The notes: a model not told the origin generated them from the sequence alone. A stretch of DNA of 36,434 bases from Streptomyces sp. NRRL S-118 (GCF_000716335.1 NZ_JOBL01000196.1:1-36434), one strand, 5' to 3'. Counted from the stretch's first letter, positions 23,260 through 30,146 are shown. Made by a program: numbers and translations.

Positions 23260-24762
23260 CTGACTGTCCACCAGCTCAACGAACTCCTGCTCATCAGCGC
23301 GCTCGTGCTGCTCGTCGCCGTCGCGGCGGTGCGCATCTCGTCCCGCAGCGGGCTTCCCAGCCTGCTGCTGTACCTGGGGATCGGGATCGCCATGGGGCAG
23401 GACGGCATCGGCCATGTCGCCTTCGACAACGTCGGACTGACCCAGGTGATCGGCTATGCCGCCCTGGTGGTGATCCTGGCTGAGGGCGGCCTGGGCACCA
23501 AGTGGAAGGAGATCAGGCCCGCGTTGCCCGCGGCGGCCCTGCTGTCGACCGTCGGCGTCGCGGTGAGCGTGGGCGTCACCGCCACGGCGGCGCATTACCT
23601 GGTCGGCCTCGACTGGCGCCAGGCCCTGATCATCGGCGCGGTCGTCTCCTCGACGGACGCCGCCGCGGTCTTCTCCGTCCTGCGCAAGGTCCCCCTCCCC
23701 TCGCGCCTGACCGGTGTCCTGGAGGCCGAGTCCGGGTTCAACGACGCCCCCGTGGTGATCCTGGTGGTGGCCTTCTCCACGACCGGACCGGTGGACAGCT
23801 GGTACGTACTGGTCGGCGAGATCGTCATGGAGCTCGCCATCGGTGCGGTGGTCGGCCTGCTGGTCGGGTTCCTCGGCTCGTTCGGGCTGCGGCACGTGGC
23901 ACTGCCCGCCTCCGGCCTGTACCCGATCGCGGTGATGGCCATCGCGGTCGTGGCGTACGCGGCCGGCGCCATGGCGCACGGCAGCGGCTTCCTGGCCGTG
24001 TACCTGGCCTCGGTGGTGCTGGGCAACGCCAAGCTGCCGCACGCGCCGGCGAACCGCGGTTTCGCCGAGGGCCTGGGCTGGATCGCCCAGATCGGCATGT
24101 TCGTGCTCCTGGGGCTGCTGGTGACCCCGCACGAGCTGCTCGACGACTTCTGGCCGGCCGTGATGGTCGGGCTGGTGCTGACGGTGGTCGCGAGGCCGCT
24201 CTCGGTCGTGATCAGCCTGCTGCCGTTCCGGCTGCCGTGGCAGGAGCGGGCCCTGCTCTCCTGGGCGGGCCTGCGCGGCGCCGTGCCCGTCATCCTGGCG
24301 ACGATCCCCATGGTGACCGGTATCGAGGGCAGCGAGAAGATCTTCAACATCGTCTTCGTCCTGGTCGTCGTCTACACCCTGGTGCAGGGCCCCACGCTGC
24401 CCTGGCTGGCGAAGGCGCTGCGGCTGGGCGACGCCGGGGAGGCGGCCGACCTGGGCATCGAATCGGCCCCCCTGGAGCGGCTGCGCGGGCACCTGCTGTC
24501 GGTGGCCATCCCGGGAGGCTCGAAGATGCACGGCGTGGAGGTCGCCGAGCTGCGCCTGCCGCCCGGGGCGGCCGTCACCCTCGTGGTGCGGGACGACAAG
24601 AGCTTCGTACCGTCACCGACGACCGCGCTGCGGCGCGGCGACGAGCTGCTGGTCGTGGCCACGGATCCGGTGCGGGACGCGGCGGAGCGACGGCTGCGGG
24701 CGGTCGGGCAGGGCGGCAAGCTGGCCGACTGGCTGGGCACGGGCGGACGGACATCCGGTTGA
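23260..24762 (+). CDS. CPA1-type potassium/proton antiporter (probable CTG start)
   Basis: A 500-residue antiporter with about 12-13 membrane helices and a C-terminal TrkA-C domain (about 405-475, KMHGVEVAELRLPPGAAVTL). Typical antiporter motifs are LAEGGLGTKWKEI, GAVVSSTDAAAVFSVL (the SSTDA motif in helix 5-6) and ESGFNDAPVVI. It exchanges K+ or Na+ for H+; the RCK-type tail suggests nucleotide control, e.g. by c-di-AMP, in related proteins. The reading frame is open from 23245 and contains no ATG, GTG or TTG before GTG 23305, which would delete half the first helix. CTG 23260 lies 7 bases after GAAGGA and gives an N-terminus TVHQLNELLLISALVLLVAV. I therefore propose CTG as the start. Confidence 0.85.
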   Translation: MTVHQLNELLLISALVLLVAVAAVRISSRSGLPSLLLYLGIGIAMGQDGIGHVAFDNVGLTQVIGYAALVVILAEGGLGTKWKEIRPALPAAALLSTVGVAVSVGVTATAAHYLVGLDWRQALIIGAVVSSTDAAAVFSVLRKVPLPSRLTGVLEAESGFNDAPVVILVVAFSTTGPVDSWYVLVGEIVMELAIGAVVGLLVGFLGSFGLRHVALPASGLYPIAVMAIAVVAYAAGAMAHGSGFLAVYLASVVLGNAKLPHAPANRGFAEGLGWIAQIGMFVLLGLLVTPHELLDDFWPAVMVGLVLTVVARPLSVVISLLPFRLPWQERALLSWAGLRGAVPVILATIPMVTGIEGSEKIFNIVFVLVVVYTLVQGPTLPWLAKALRLGDAGEAADLGIESAPLERLRGHLLSVAIPGGSKMHGVEVAELRLPPGAAVTLVVRDDKSFVPSPTTALRRGDELLVVATDPVRDAAERRLRAVGQGGKLADWLGTGGRTSG

Positions 24763-24822
24763 TCACAAGGTGCACGCGGGACGGGGTAGGCAAATTCACA
24801 GGCGTCATATGCCTCTCCCCTG

Positions 24823-25016
24823 TATCATGAAGGCACACTGATCGACCGAACCTGATCGACCACCTCTGCCTGATGCAGAGCTGGCGCGACCGTATGGCGG
24901 CCGCGACGCCCCTGTGAGTGGGCACCGGTATCTACCGCAGTTCCGCGCAAGAGGACAGCTCTCGGCGGCTCCCGACACCCAGGGGAGCGCTACCAGGCGG
25001 CAGAAAGGCACGGGCC
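24823..25016 (+). promoter_or_regulatory. Long structured leader of the MFS gene with short upstream reading frame
   Basis: A -10-like TATCAT at 24823-24828 would place the transcript start near 24835, about 180 bases before the GTG at 25017. The leader has the direct repeat CTGATCGACC (24838-24847 and 24852-24861), a hairpin CTCTGC/GCAGAG (24864-24880) and a second GCTCCC/GGGAGC (24968-24988). A 14-codon frame, ATG 24873 to TGA 24917, is in phase with the MFS gene. This resembles an attenuator or riboswitch-type leader, but I cannot match a known class. The total gap between the antiporter and the MFS gene is 254 bases. Confidence 0.4.
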
Positions 25017-26318
25017 GTGGCATCCACGGTCACCACGTCTGACGCTGTCAAGCGTCCCGGCTACGGGCAGCTCCTGCGCACCCCAGGTGCGTGGTCGTTC
25101 CTGCTCCCCGGGTTCGCGGCGCGGCAGCCCTTCGCGATGCTGACCATCGGCATCGTCCTCCTGGTTCAGCACACCACCGGTTCCTACGGAAGCGCCGGCG
25201 CCGTCGCCGCCTTCACCGGTGTCTCCATGGCGCTGTTCGCGCCGCAGAGCGGCAAGCTCGCCGACCGTTTCGGCCAGCGTGCCGTGCTCGTCCCCGGCGT
25301 CGTCGTGCACACCGCGTCCGTCACCGCCCTGACGGCCCTCGCCCTGGCCGACGCTCCCCTGTGGGCGCTGTTCGCCGCGGCCGTCCCGACGGGCGCCTCC
25401 GTGCCCCAGGTCGGGCCCATGGTGCGCGCCCGCTGGGCCGCCCGGCTGGAGGGCTCGCCCCTGATGTCGACGGCGGCGGCCTTCGAGTCCGTCACCGACG
25501 AGTTCACCTTCGTGGTGGGCCCGGTGCTGGCCACCGCCCTGTGCACCGGCGTCCACCCCGCGGCCGGCCTGATCGCCGAGGCGTCGCTGACGCTGGCCGG
25601 CGGTCTGCTCTTCGCCGCCCAGCGCCGTACGCAGCCGCCGCACGGCTTCGCCGCCGCGGGTGACGCCGAAGGCGGGACCCACGCGCGCGGGGAGCGTGCC
25701 TCCGCGCTGTCCATCCCCGGCGTACGGGTCCTGGCCGTCGCCTTCCTCGGCATCGGCTCGGTCTTCGGCGGCATGCAGGTCTCGCTGACCGCGTTCACGG
25801 AGGAGATCGGCAACCCCGGCGCCAACGGCCTGCTGTACGGGCTGTTCGCCGCGGGCAACATGCTGGCGGGCATCGCGGTCGGCGCCATCGCCTGGAAGAT
25901 CGGGCCGCGCCGCCGCCTGATCGCCGGGTACGCGGCCCTCACCGTGGCCGCCTCACTGCTGTGGTCGGTGCACTCGGTCGTCCTGCTGGGCGCGCTGGGC
26001 CTCGTCGTCGGCCTGTGCATCGCCCCCGCGCTGATCACCGGCTACACGCTGGTCGAGACGCTGGTGCCCGCCTCCGCCCGTACCGAGGCCTTCACCTGGC
26101 TGACCGGTGCCGTGGCGCTGGGCCAGGCGGCCGCCGTGACAGTGGCCGGGCGGCTCGCGGACGGGTACGGCGCGAGCGCCGGATTCCTGGTCCCGCTGGG
26201 CGGCACGGCACTCGCACTGGTCACTCTGGTGGCCCTCCGGTCGCACCTCGCACCGCGTACCGCCGCACGGACAGTGGCACGTGGCGTCGGTCACCGAGTG
26301 CCGGTGACGGTGGACTGA
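25017..26318 (+). CDS. Major facilitator superfamily exporter
   Basis: A 433-residue transporter with about 12 membrane helices. GTG 25017 is chosen because AAAGG lies 8 bases upstream, and the preceding in-frame GTG at 24918 would add a hydrophilic tail. The loop 2-3 signature appears as GKLADRFGQRAVL (motif A, residues about 79-91), and the second half has an equivalent loop. The N-terminal segment PGYGQLLRTPGAWSFLLPGFAARQP is typical of actinobacterial drug/metabolite exporters. The substrate is unknown. An unusually long leader precedes it. It is followed by fmdB, which has its own CIRCE-like control element. Confidence 0.85.
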   Translation: MASTVTTSDAVKRPGYGQLLRTPGAWSFLLPGFAARQPFAMLTIGIVLLVQHTTGSYGSAGAVAAFTGVSMALFAPQSGKLADRFGQRAVLVPGVVVHTASVTALTALALADAPLWALFAAAVPTGASVPQVGPMVRARWAARLEGSPLMSTAAAFESVTDEFTFVVGPVLATALCTGVHPAAGLIAEASLTLAGGLLFAAQRRTQPPHGFAAAGDAEGGTHARGERASALSIPGVRVLAVAFLGIGSVFGGMQVSLTAFTEEIGNPGANGLLYGLFAAGNMLAGIAVGAIAWKIGPRRRLIAGYAALTVAASLLWSVHSVVLLGALGLVVGLCIAPALITGYTLVETLVPASARTEAFTWLTGAVALGQAAAVTVAGRLADGYGASAGFLVPLGGTALALVTLVALRSHLAPRTAARTVARGVGHRVPVTVD

Positions 26319-26348
26319 TCCCGCGGAATACGTCAGTATGGACTGTCG

Positions 26349-26375
26349 TTAGCACTCAATGAGTGAGAGTGCCAG
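26349..26375 (+). promoter_or_regulatory. CIRCE-like operator (HrcA) before fmdB
   Basis: The left half TTAGCACTC (26349-26357) matches the CIRCE consensus exactly. A 9-base spacer, the consensus length, follows. The right half GAGTGCCAG (26367-26375) differs from GAGTGCTAA at two positions, where it runs directly into the AGGAGGA ribosome-binding site. The repressor HrcA would thus block transcription and possibly translation of fmdB. Confidence 0.75.
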
Positions 26376-26387
26376 GAGGAAGACAAA

Positions 26388-26705
26388 GTGCCGACCTACC
26401 AGTACCAGTGCACCGAGTGCGGCGAGGGCCTCGAGGCGGTGCAGAAGTTCACCGATGACGCGCTGACCGAGTGCCCCAGCTGCAAGGGACGCCTGAAGAA
26501 GGTGTTCTCGGCGGTGGGCATCGTCTTCAAGGGCTCCGGTTTCTACCGCAACGACAGCCGTGGCGCGTCGTCGAGCAGCTCGCCCGCGTCGTCCTCGACG
26601 TCCGCTTCGTCGACGTCGTCCTCGTCCTCGTCGAAGGGGGCGTCCTCCGACGCGAAGCCGGCGGCATCGAGCACGTCGAGCAGCAGCACCAGCTCCGCTG
26701 CCTGA
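26388..26705 (+). CDS. FmdB-family zinc-ribbon regulatory protein
   Basis: A 105-residue protein. GTG 26388 follows AGGAGGA by 5-6 bases. Residues 1-41 form the FmdB zinc ribbon (PTYQYQCTECGEGLE, then CPSCKGRLKKVF), with Cys8, Cys11, Cys30 and Cys33 as ligands. The segment SAVGIVFKGSGFYRNDSR follows as in homologues. The last 40 residues are almost all Ser/Ala/Lys/Thr, a disordered tail common in actinobacterial members. The family was named from a formamidase operon regulator, but the function of these short proteins is unproven. A CIRCE-like operator in its promoter suggests control by the heat-shock repressor HrcA. Confidence 0.9.
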   Translation: MPTYQYQCTECGEGLEAVQKFTDDALTECPSCKGRLKKVFSAVGIVFKGSGFYRNDSRGASSSSSPASSSTSASSTSSSSSSKGASSDAKPAASSTSSSSTSSAA

Positions 26706-26727
26706 CCTCTTCCTCCTCGGTCGTTCC

Positions 26728-26762
26728 CGTGGACCCCGCCGTTCCGTACGGCGGGGTCCACG
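26728..26762 (+). terminator. Terminator of fmdB overlapping the mtnP promoter
   Basis: CGTGGACCCCGCCGT at 26728-26742 pairs with 26748-26762 (15 bp) around a 5-base loop, followed by GCGTTT. The right arm reaches the position where the -35 of the next gene would lie. Confidence 0.8.
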
Positions 26763-26779
26763 GCGTTTCCGCGCCCGGC

Positions 26780-26785
26780 TAGGGT
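26780..26785 (+). promoter_or_regulatory. Leaderless -10 box of mtnP
   Basis: TAGGGT ends 6 bases before the ATG at 26792, with no ribosome-binding site between. The corresponding -35 would fall at the right arm of the fmdB terminator, near 26757-26762 (TCCACG). Confidence 0.55.
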
Positions 26786-26791
26786 GACCGC

Positions 26792-27631
26792 ATGGCGAAC
26801 ACGAACGCAGAGATCGGTGTGATCGGCGGCTCGGGCTTCTACTCCTTCCTGGAGGACGTCACCGAGGTCCAGGTGACCACCCCGTACGGCAGCCCGAGCG
26901 ACTCCCTGTTCTTCGGCGAGCTGGCCGGACGGCGCGTCGTGTTCCTGCCGCGGCACGGCCGCGGCCACCACCTGCCGCCGCACCGCATCAACTACCGCGC
27001 CAACCTGTGGGCGCTTCGCGCTGCCGGTGTGCGCCAGGTCCTGGGGCCCGGCGCGGTCGGCGGCCTGCGCCCCGAGTACGGGCCGGGCACCCTGCTCGTG
27101 CCGGACCAGCTCGTGGACCGCACCAAGGCGCGGACGCAGACCTACTTCGACGGCGAGCCGCTGCCGGACGGCAGCGTGCCGAACGTCGTGCACACCTCGT
27201 TCGCCGACCCCTACTGCCCCGACGGGCGCAAGATCGCGCTGGCCGCCGCGCACGGGCGCGGCTGGGAGGCGGTGGACGGCGGCACCATGGTCGTCATAGA
27301 GGGCCCGCGCTTCTCGACCCGGGCCGAGTCGCAGTGGCACGCGGCGATGGGCTGGTCGGTCGTCGGCATGACCGGTCACCCCGAAGCGGTGCTCGCCCGG
27401 GAGCTGGGGCTCTGCTACACCTCGATGGCGCTGGTCACGGACCTGGACGCGGGTGCGGAGACGGGCGAGGGCGTCTCGCACACCGAGGTGCTGAGGGTGT
27501 TCGGGGAGAACGTCGGACGGCTGCGCGAGGTGCTCTTCGACGCGGTCGCGGCGCTGCCGGAGACCGACAGCCGGTCGTGCTTGTGCACGCACGCGCACGA
27601 CGGCTGGGACCTGGGCATCGAACTGCCGTAG
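26792..27631 (+). CDS. mtnP: S-methyl-5'-thioadenosine phosphorylase (MTAP)
   Basis: A 279-residue PNP/MTAP-family phosphorylase. Phosphate-binding and active-site motifs appear in order: IGVIGGSGFY, LPRHGRGHHLPPHRINYRAN split around residues 50-70, GGTMVVIEGPRFSTRAES, and SMALVTDLDAG. The Asp pair in VTDLD corresponds to the adenine-selecting Asp residues of MTAP (TDYD), favouring 6-amino over 6-oxo purines. It cleaves methylthioadenosine from polyamine, and in Streptomyces other SAM-dependent pathways, to adenine and methylthioribose-1-phosphate. A leaderless promoter precedes it, and a stem-loop follows directly at the stop. Confidence 0.88.
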   Translation: MANTNAEIGVIGGSGFYSFLEDVTEVQVTTPYGSPSDSLFFGELAGRRVVFLPRHGRGHHLPPHRINYRANLWALRAAGVRQVLGPGAVGGLRPEYGPGTLLVPDQLVDRTKARTQTYFDGEPLPDGSVPNVVHTSFADPYCPDGRKIALAAAHGRGWEAVDGGTMVVIEGPRFSTRAESQWHAAMGWSVVGMTGHPEAVLARELGLCYTSMALVTDLDAGAETGEGVSHTEVLRVFGENVGRLREVLFDAVAALPETDSRSCLCTHAHDGWDLGIELP

Positions 27632-27657
27632 TCCTCACCCGTCGAGGTGAGGACTTT
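27631..27657 (+). terminator. Terminator of mtnP
   Basis: GTCCTCACC (27631-27639) pairs with GGTGAGGAC (27646-27654) around a 6-base loop, followed by TTTCT. It starts on the last base of the mtnP stop codon. Confidence 0.75.
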
Positions 27658-27776
27658 CTCCACATACGCCGGGCTGTCCACAGGGTCCGGCGGGATCGGC
27701 CCGGGCGCGGGATCGTGAGGGGCGACGGCGTCGGCGGAAAGCCGGCGGACGTCCCGACGCGATCTTCCTCGACCTC

Positions 27777-28496
27777 GTGCAGGTGGTGTGTGCCGTGCCG
27801 TTCTCCGCATCCTTCCCTTTCTCCGCCTCTCCTTCCGCCCGCTCGTCCGCCGCTTCTCCTTCCACCCCCTTCTTCTCCGCTTCTCCTTCCGGCCGCTCGT
27901 CCTCCGCTTCTCCTTCCGCCTGCTCTTCCCCCTCCTTCTCGACGTTCTCCTCCTCTCCGTCCGTCTGCTCGTCCGTTGCGCCCGCCGGGGTGCCGGAGAT
28001 CCGCGGTGTGCCGCAGTTCGCGCCGCTGCGGGTCCGCGGCGGGAGGCTGCGGCTGCGCCGGGCGGTGCGGCGCAGGCGGCGGGCCCTGGCGGCCGGGCTG
28101 GCGGTGACGGCTGCCGCCCTGGCGGCCTGGGGGCCGCGCGGCCCGGCCGACACCGGCGCACCGCACGCCGTGACGGCGGTTCCGGAGCGGCAGAAGGAGC
28201 GAGCGCGCCCGCCGGTCGCACTGGTGTCGGCCCCGGTACGGATCGCGGACGCCGCGACGGTCCGGCTGCTGCGGGCCGGGGACCGGGTGGACGTGATCGC
28301 CGCGGCCGCGTCGCCCACGGAGGACGGCGAGGACGCCAAGGTGGTGGCCGCCGGGGCCCGGGTGGCCGAGGTGCCGCGGATGCGCGAACCGTCCCCGGAC
28401 GGCGGGGCACTGGTCGTGCTGTCGGTACCGCGGGCGACCGCGGCCGCGCTGGCCGGTGCCGCCGCCACGTCCCGCCTGGCGGTGATCCTGTGCTGA
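27777..28496 (+). CDS. SAF-domain / RcpC-CpaB-like protein with Ser-rich N-terminal repeat
   Basis: A protein of up to 239 residues. The conserved part starts about residue 70: VPEIRGVPQFAPLRVRGGR, then a basic patch RRAVRRRRR leading to a hydrophobic helix AALAAWGP region that acts as membrane anchor. The C-terminal 100 residues (PVRIADAATVRLLRAGDRVDVIA; GALVVLSVPRATAAALAG) match the RcpC/CpaB pilus-assembly beta-clip fold. The preceding 60 residues are an expanded Ser/Ala/Pro repeat (ASPSARSS, ASPSGRSS, ASPSACSS) with unusual TCT/CCT codons. The true start may be GTG 27777, GTG 27795 or lie after the repeat. No other pilus genes are nearby, so the function is unclear. Confidence 0.7.
   Translation: MQVVCAVPFSASFPFSASPSARSSAASPSTPFFSASPSGRSSSASPSACSSPSFSTFSSSPSVCSSVAPAGVPEIRGVPQFAPLRVRGGRLRLRRAVRRRRRALAAGLAVTAAALAAWGPRGPADTGAPHAVTAVPERQKERARPPVALVSAPVRIADAATVRLLRAGDRVDVIAAAASPTEDGEDAKVVAAGARVAEVPRMREPSPDGGALVVLSVPRATAAALAGAAATSRLAVILC
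27800..27960 (+). repeat. CT-rich imperfect repeat inside the CpaB-like gene
   Basis: TCTCCGCTTCTCCTTCCG-like blocks recur about every 40-50 bases, four to five times, with the strand strongly C/T biased. On the plus strand it codes Ser/Ala/Pro; on the minus strand an open Glu-rich frame runs through it. The gene's other parts show normal Streptomyces codon bias, so this is an internal expansion. Confidence 0.7.
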
Positions 28497-28607
28497 TTCG
28501 CACCGAACGTCTGTCCCGTCACCTGTCCGTATGTACGGATTGGGCGGTTATGCACGGTTCCCGGCGTAATGGCTGCGCCAACTGCCCCCGCGACGAAGGG
28601 CACCGTG

Positions 28608-29084
28608 GTGAGCCAGGAGAAGTCGGAGAACGTGCTGGAAGGCTTCAAGGCCTTCCTCATGCGGGGCAATGTGATCGACCTGGCGGTCGCGGTGGTCGTC
28701 GGCGCCGCGTTCACCAACATCGTGAACGCCGTGGTGCGGGGCGCCATCAACCCGGTCGTCGGTGCCTTCGGCACCAAGAACCTGGACAGCTACCGGTGCT
28801 GCCTGAGGGGCCCGTGCCTGGTGAACGACAGCGGCGAGGTCGTCAGCGGCATCACGATCCTGTGGGGCTCGATGTTCAGTGCCACCCTCGGCTTCCTGAT
28901 CACCGCGGCGGTCGTGTACTTCCTGATGGTCCTGCCCATGGCCAGGTACCTGGCCCGGCGGGCCGCGCAGGAGAGGCTGCGGGCGGACGTCGAGGAAACC
29001 TTGGAGGTCAGCGAGCTGGAGATGCTCAAGGAGATCCGGGAGGAGCTCGTCGCACAGCGGGACGCCGGCCGCACAAGGCCGTAG
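28608..29084 (+). CDS. mscL: Large-conductance mechanosensitive channel MscL
   Basis: A 158-residue MscL. The start is GTG 28608 (GTG 28605 is adjacent), with GAAGGG about 9 bases upstream. Features in order: N-terminal amphipathic ENVLEGFKAFLMRGN, first membrane helix VIDLAVAVVVGAAFTNIVNAVV, an external loop with Cys residues (YRCCLRGPCLV), second helix GSMFSATLGFLITAAVVYFLMVLPMA split near residues 90-118, and a charged cytoplasmic C-terminus ending in a helical bundle. It releases solutes on hypo-osmotic shock. The loop is longer and more Cys-rich than in E. coli, as in other Streptomyces MscL. A bidirectional terminator lies directly after it. Confidence 0.95.
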   Translation: MSQEKSENVLEGFKAFLMRGNVIDLAVAVVVGAAFTNIVNAVVRGAINPVVGAFGTKNLDSYRCCLRGPCLVNDSGEVVSGITILWGSMFSATLGFLITAAVVYFLMVLPMARYLARRAAQERLRADVEETLEVSELEMLKEIREELVAQRDAGRTRP

Positions 29085-29106
29085 CCGGGGCCGGTGGGGC
29101 CCCGGC
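29084..29106. terminator. Bidirectional stem-loop between mscL and the small gene
   Basis: GCCGGGGCC at 29084-29092 pairs with 29098-29106 around a 5-base loop. It begins on the mscL stop and lies 24 bases from the end of the convergent gene 29131-29340. Confidence 0.65.
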
Positions 29107-29130
29107 CCGGCGGTCGGCTCCAGCGCCGGC

Positions 29131-29340
29131 TCAGATGTGGTGCGGCGGCTTCTCGTCGAGGAAGCGCGCCAGATCCGCGGCGCTGTCGCCGGCAGGAGTC
29201 CGCTCGCCCCACGCTCGGTCCGTATCGTCCGCGGATTGCTGGTCCAGCGGATCGTCGAAGACCAGGGCCGGCGTCTTCTTCTTCGGCGGCGCCGGCTCGG
29301 GCTTCGCATCGCGCGGGCCGGGGGTGGGGGCGGTGCTCAT
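29131..29340 (-). CDS. Small conserved acidic protein (69 aa)
   Basis: A 69-residue soluble protein with a Pro/Lys-rich N-terminal third (PEPAPPKKKTP), then an acidic middle, and the C-terminal phrase DLARFLDEKPPHHI. I recognise this tail from small conserved Streptomyces proteins of unknown function located near mscL. No domain is seen. A TACGCT -10 box on the minus strand (plus 29347-29352) ends 6 bases before the ATG, so it is probably leaderless. It is convergent with mscL. Confidence 0.8.
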   Translation of the reverse strand: MSTAPTPGPRDAKPEPAPPKKKTPALVFDDPLDQQSADDTDRAWGERTPAGDSAADLARFLDEKPPHHI

Positions 29341-29346
29341 AACCCC

Positions 29347-29352
29347 AGCGTA
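29347..29352 (-). promoter_or_regulatory. Leaderless -10 box of the small conserved gene
   Basis: TACGCT on the minus strand, 6 bases before the ATG at 29340, with no ribosome-binding site between. Confidence 0.5.
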
Positions 29353-29363
29353 CGCCGTGCGTC

Positions 29364-29476
29364 ACCGGCCCTCGGGGTCGAGCAGCCGCAGCCCGAGGAC
29401 GGCGAGGAACGACACACGAACCGGAGCCGTCGCGCGGGAACCGCGCAGGTCTCCGCCGCAGGCCCGTTCGGCCGAG
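29364..29476 (-). other. Gap between small gene and TetR; possible 3' gene remnant
   Basis: The 136 bases between 29340 and the TetR stop hold no complete gene. One minus-strand frame is open from the TetR stop region to TGA near 29364, ending VSFLAVLGLRLLDPEGR with mostly G/C third positions. It has no start. It could be the tail of a gene cut by insertion of the TetR-ketosynthase segment, or chance in GC-rich DNA. Confidence 0.25.
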
Positions 29477-30094
29477 CTAGCCGCGCTCGGGTTCGTCATG
29501 GATGGTCAGTGCTCCGGCGAGGTCGAGGTCGGCGACCGTGCCGTGGGCCCCGGCGCGGACGAGCAGCACTGCGCCGAGCGCGGTGCTCCAGAAGGTCCTG
29601 GCCTCCATGCTGAGCGGTCGTCGGGTCCTCCAGCCGCGACTGTCGATGAGCTGGCTCACGAAGCGCTCGGATTGCCGGAACAGCAACTGGAGGTGCCGGT
29701 CGACCACGGGGGCGAGTTCGGGCTTGGAGATCCCGGCGGCGAGTGCTCGCGCGACCGATGGGAGCGAGGGCATGGCCAGTACGGCGCGGGCGATGTTGCG
29801 TCGAAATGCCGCCGCATCGGGGGCTTGGCGACCGATGCGCTCGATCCGTCGGGCGTCATGCAGCAAGCCGAGAAAGGCGGCGTGCACGAGCAGCGAGTCC
29901 TTGGAGCCGAAGTAGTAGGTGACCTGATTGGGGAAGACGCCTGCCGCGTTCGCGATCTCCGCGACGCTCACCTCGGCGCCGGGCCGCTCCTTGCAGAGCC
30001 GTGCAGTTGCCTCGATCAGCCGGCGCCTCGTCGCGCGACCTCGGTCACGCGACCGAGCCGACGTCGATCGGGCTTCGGTTCGCTTCTTCTCCAC
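29477..30094 (-). CDS. TetR-family repressor
   Basis: A 205-residue TetR regulator. The start is GTG 30094; a perfect-looking -10 TACAAT (plus 30101-30106) ends 6 bases upstream. A basic N-terminus (KKRTEARSTSARSRDRGRATRRR) leads to the DNA-binding domain LIEATARLCKERPGAEVSVAEIANAAGV-FPNQVTYYFGSKDSLL, with the recognition helix around NQVTYYFGSK. Residues 90-205 are the ligand/dimer domain and belong to a TetR_C subgroup I cannot name. It is divergent from the ketosynthase gene. The inverted repeats between them overlap its own -10 box, so it most likely represses itself and the ketosynthase. Codons ending in A or T are visibly more frequent than in neighbouring genes, hinting at acquisition. 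Confidence 0.88.
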   Translation of the reverse strand: MEKKRTEARSTSARSRDRGRATRRRLIEATARLCKERPGAEVSVAEIANAAGVFPNQVTYYFGSKDSLLVHAAFLGLLHDARRIERIGRQAPDAAAFRRNIARAVLAMPSLPSVARALAAGISKPELAPVVDRHLQLLFRQSERFVSQLIDSRGWRTRRPLSMEARTFWSTALGAVLLVRAGAHGTVADLDLAGALTIHDEPERG

Positions 30095-30101
30095 CCCCGA
30101 A

Positions 30102-30146
30102 TTGTATGTGATACAAACAAGAGCGTTTACTTGTATCGCATACAAG
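30102..30146. promoter_or_regulatory. Two perfect palindromic operators between tetR and ketosynthase
   Basis: TTGTAT-GTG-ATACAA at 30102-30116 and CTTGTAT-CGC-ATACAAG at 30130-30146 share the half-site TTGTAT and a 3-base spacer, with centres 29 bp apart. The left site overlaps the tetR -10 box (30101-30106); the right site lies just before the ketosynthase ribosome-binding site GAAAGG (30146-30151). Binding there would shut both genes. Confidence 0.85.

Noticed and set aside
24905..24955. T-box-like antiterminator word (GTGGGCACCGG)
   Set aside because: No specifier stem, no matching terminator, and the downstream gene is an MFS exporter rather than a synthetase or amino-acid gene.
27635..28777. 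Long minus-strand open frame with Glu/Lys repeats
   Set aside because: It is antisense to the better supported SAF/CpaB-like gene, runs into mscL, and only its repeat part looks protein-like. The conserved domain is on the plus strand.
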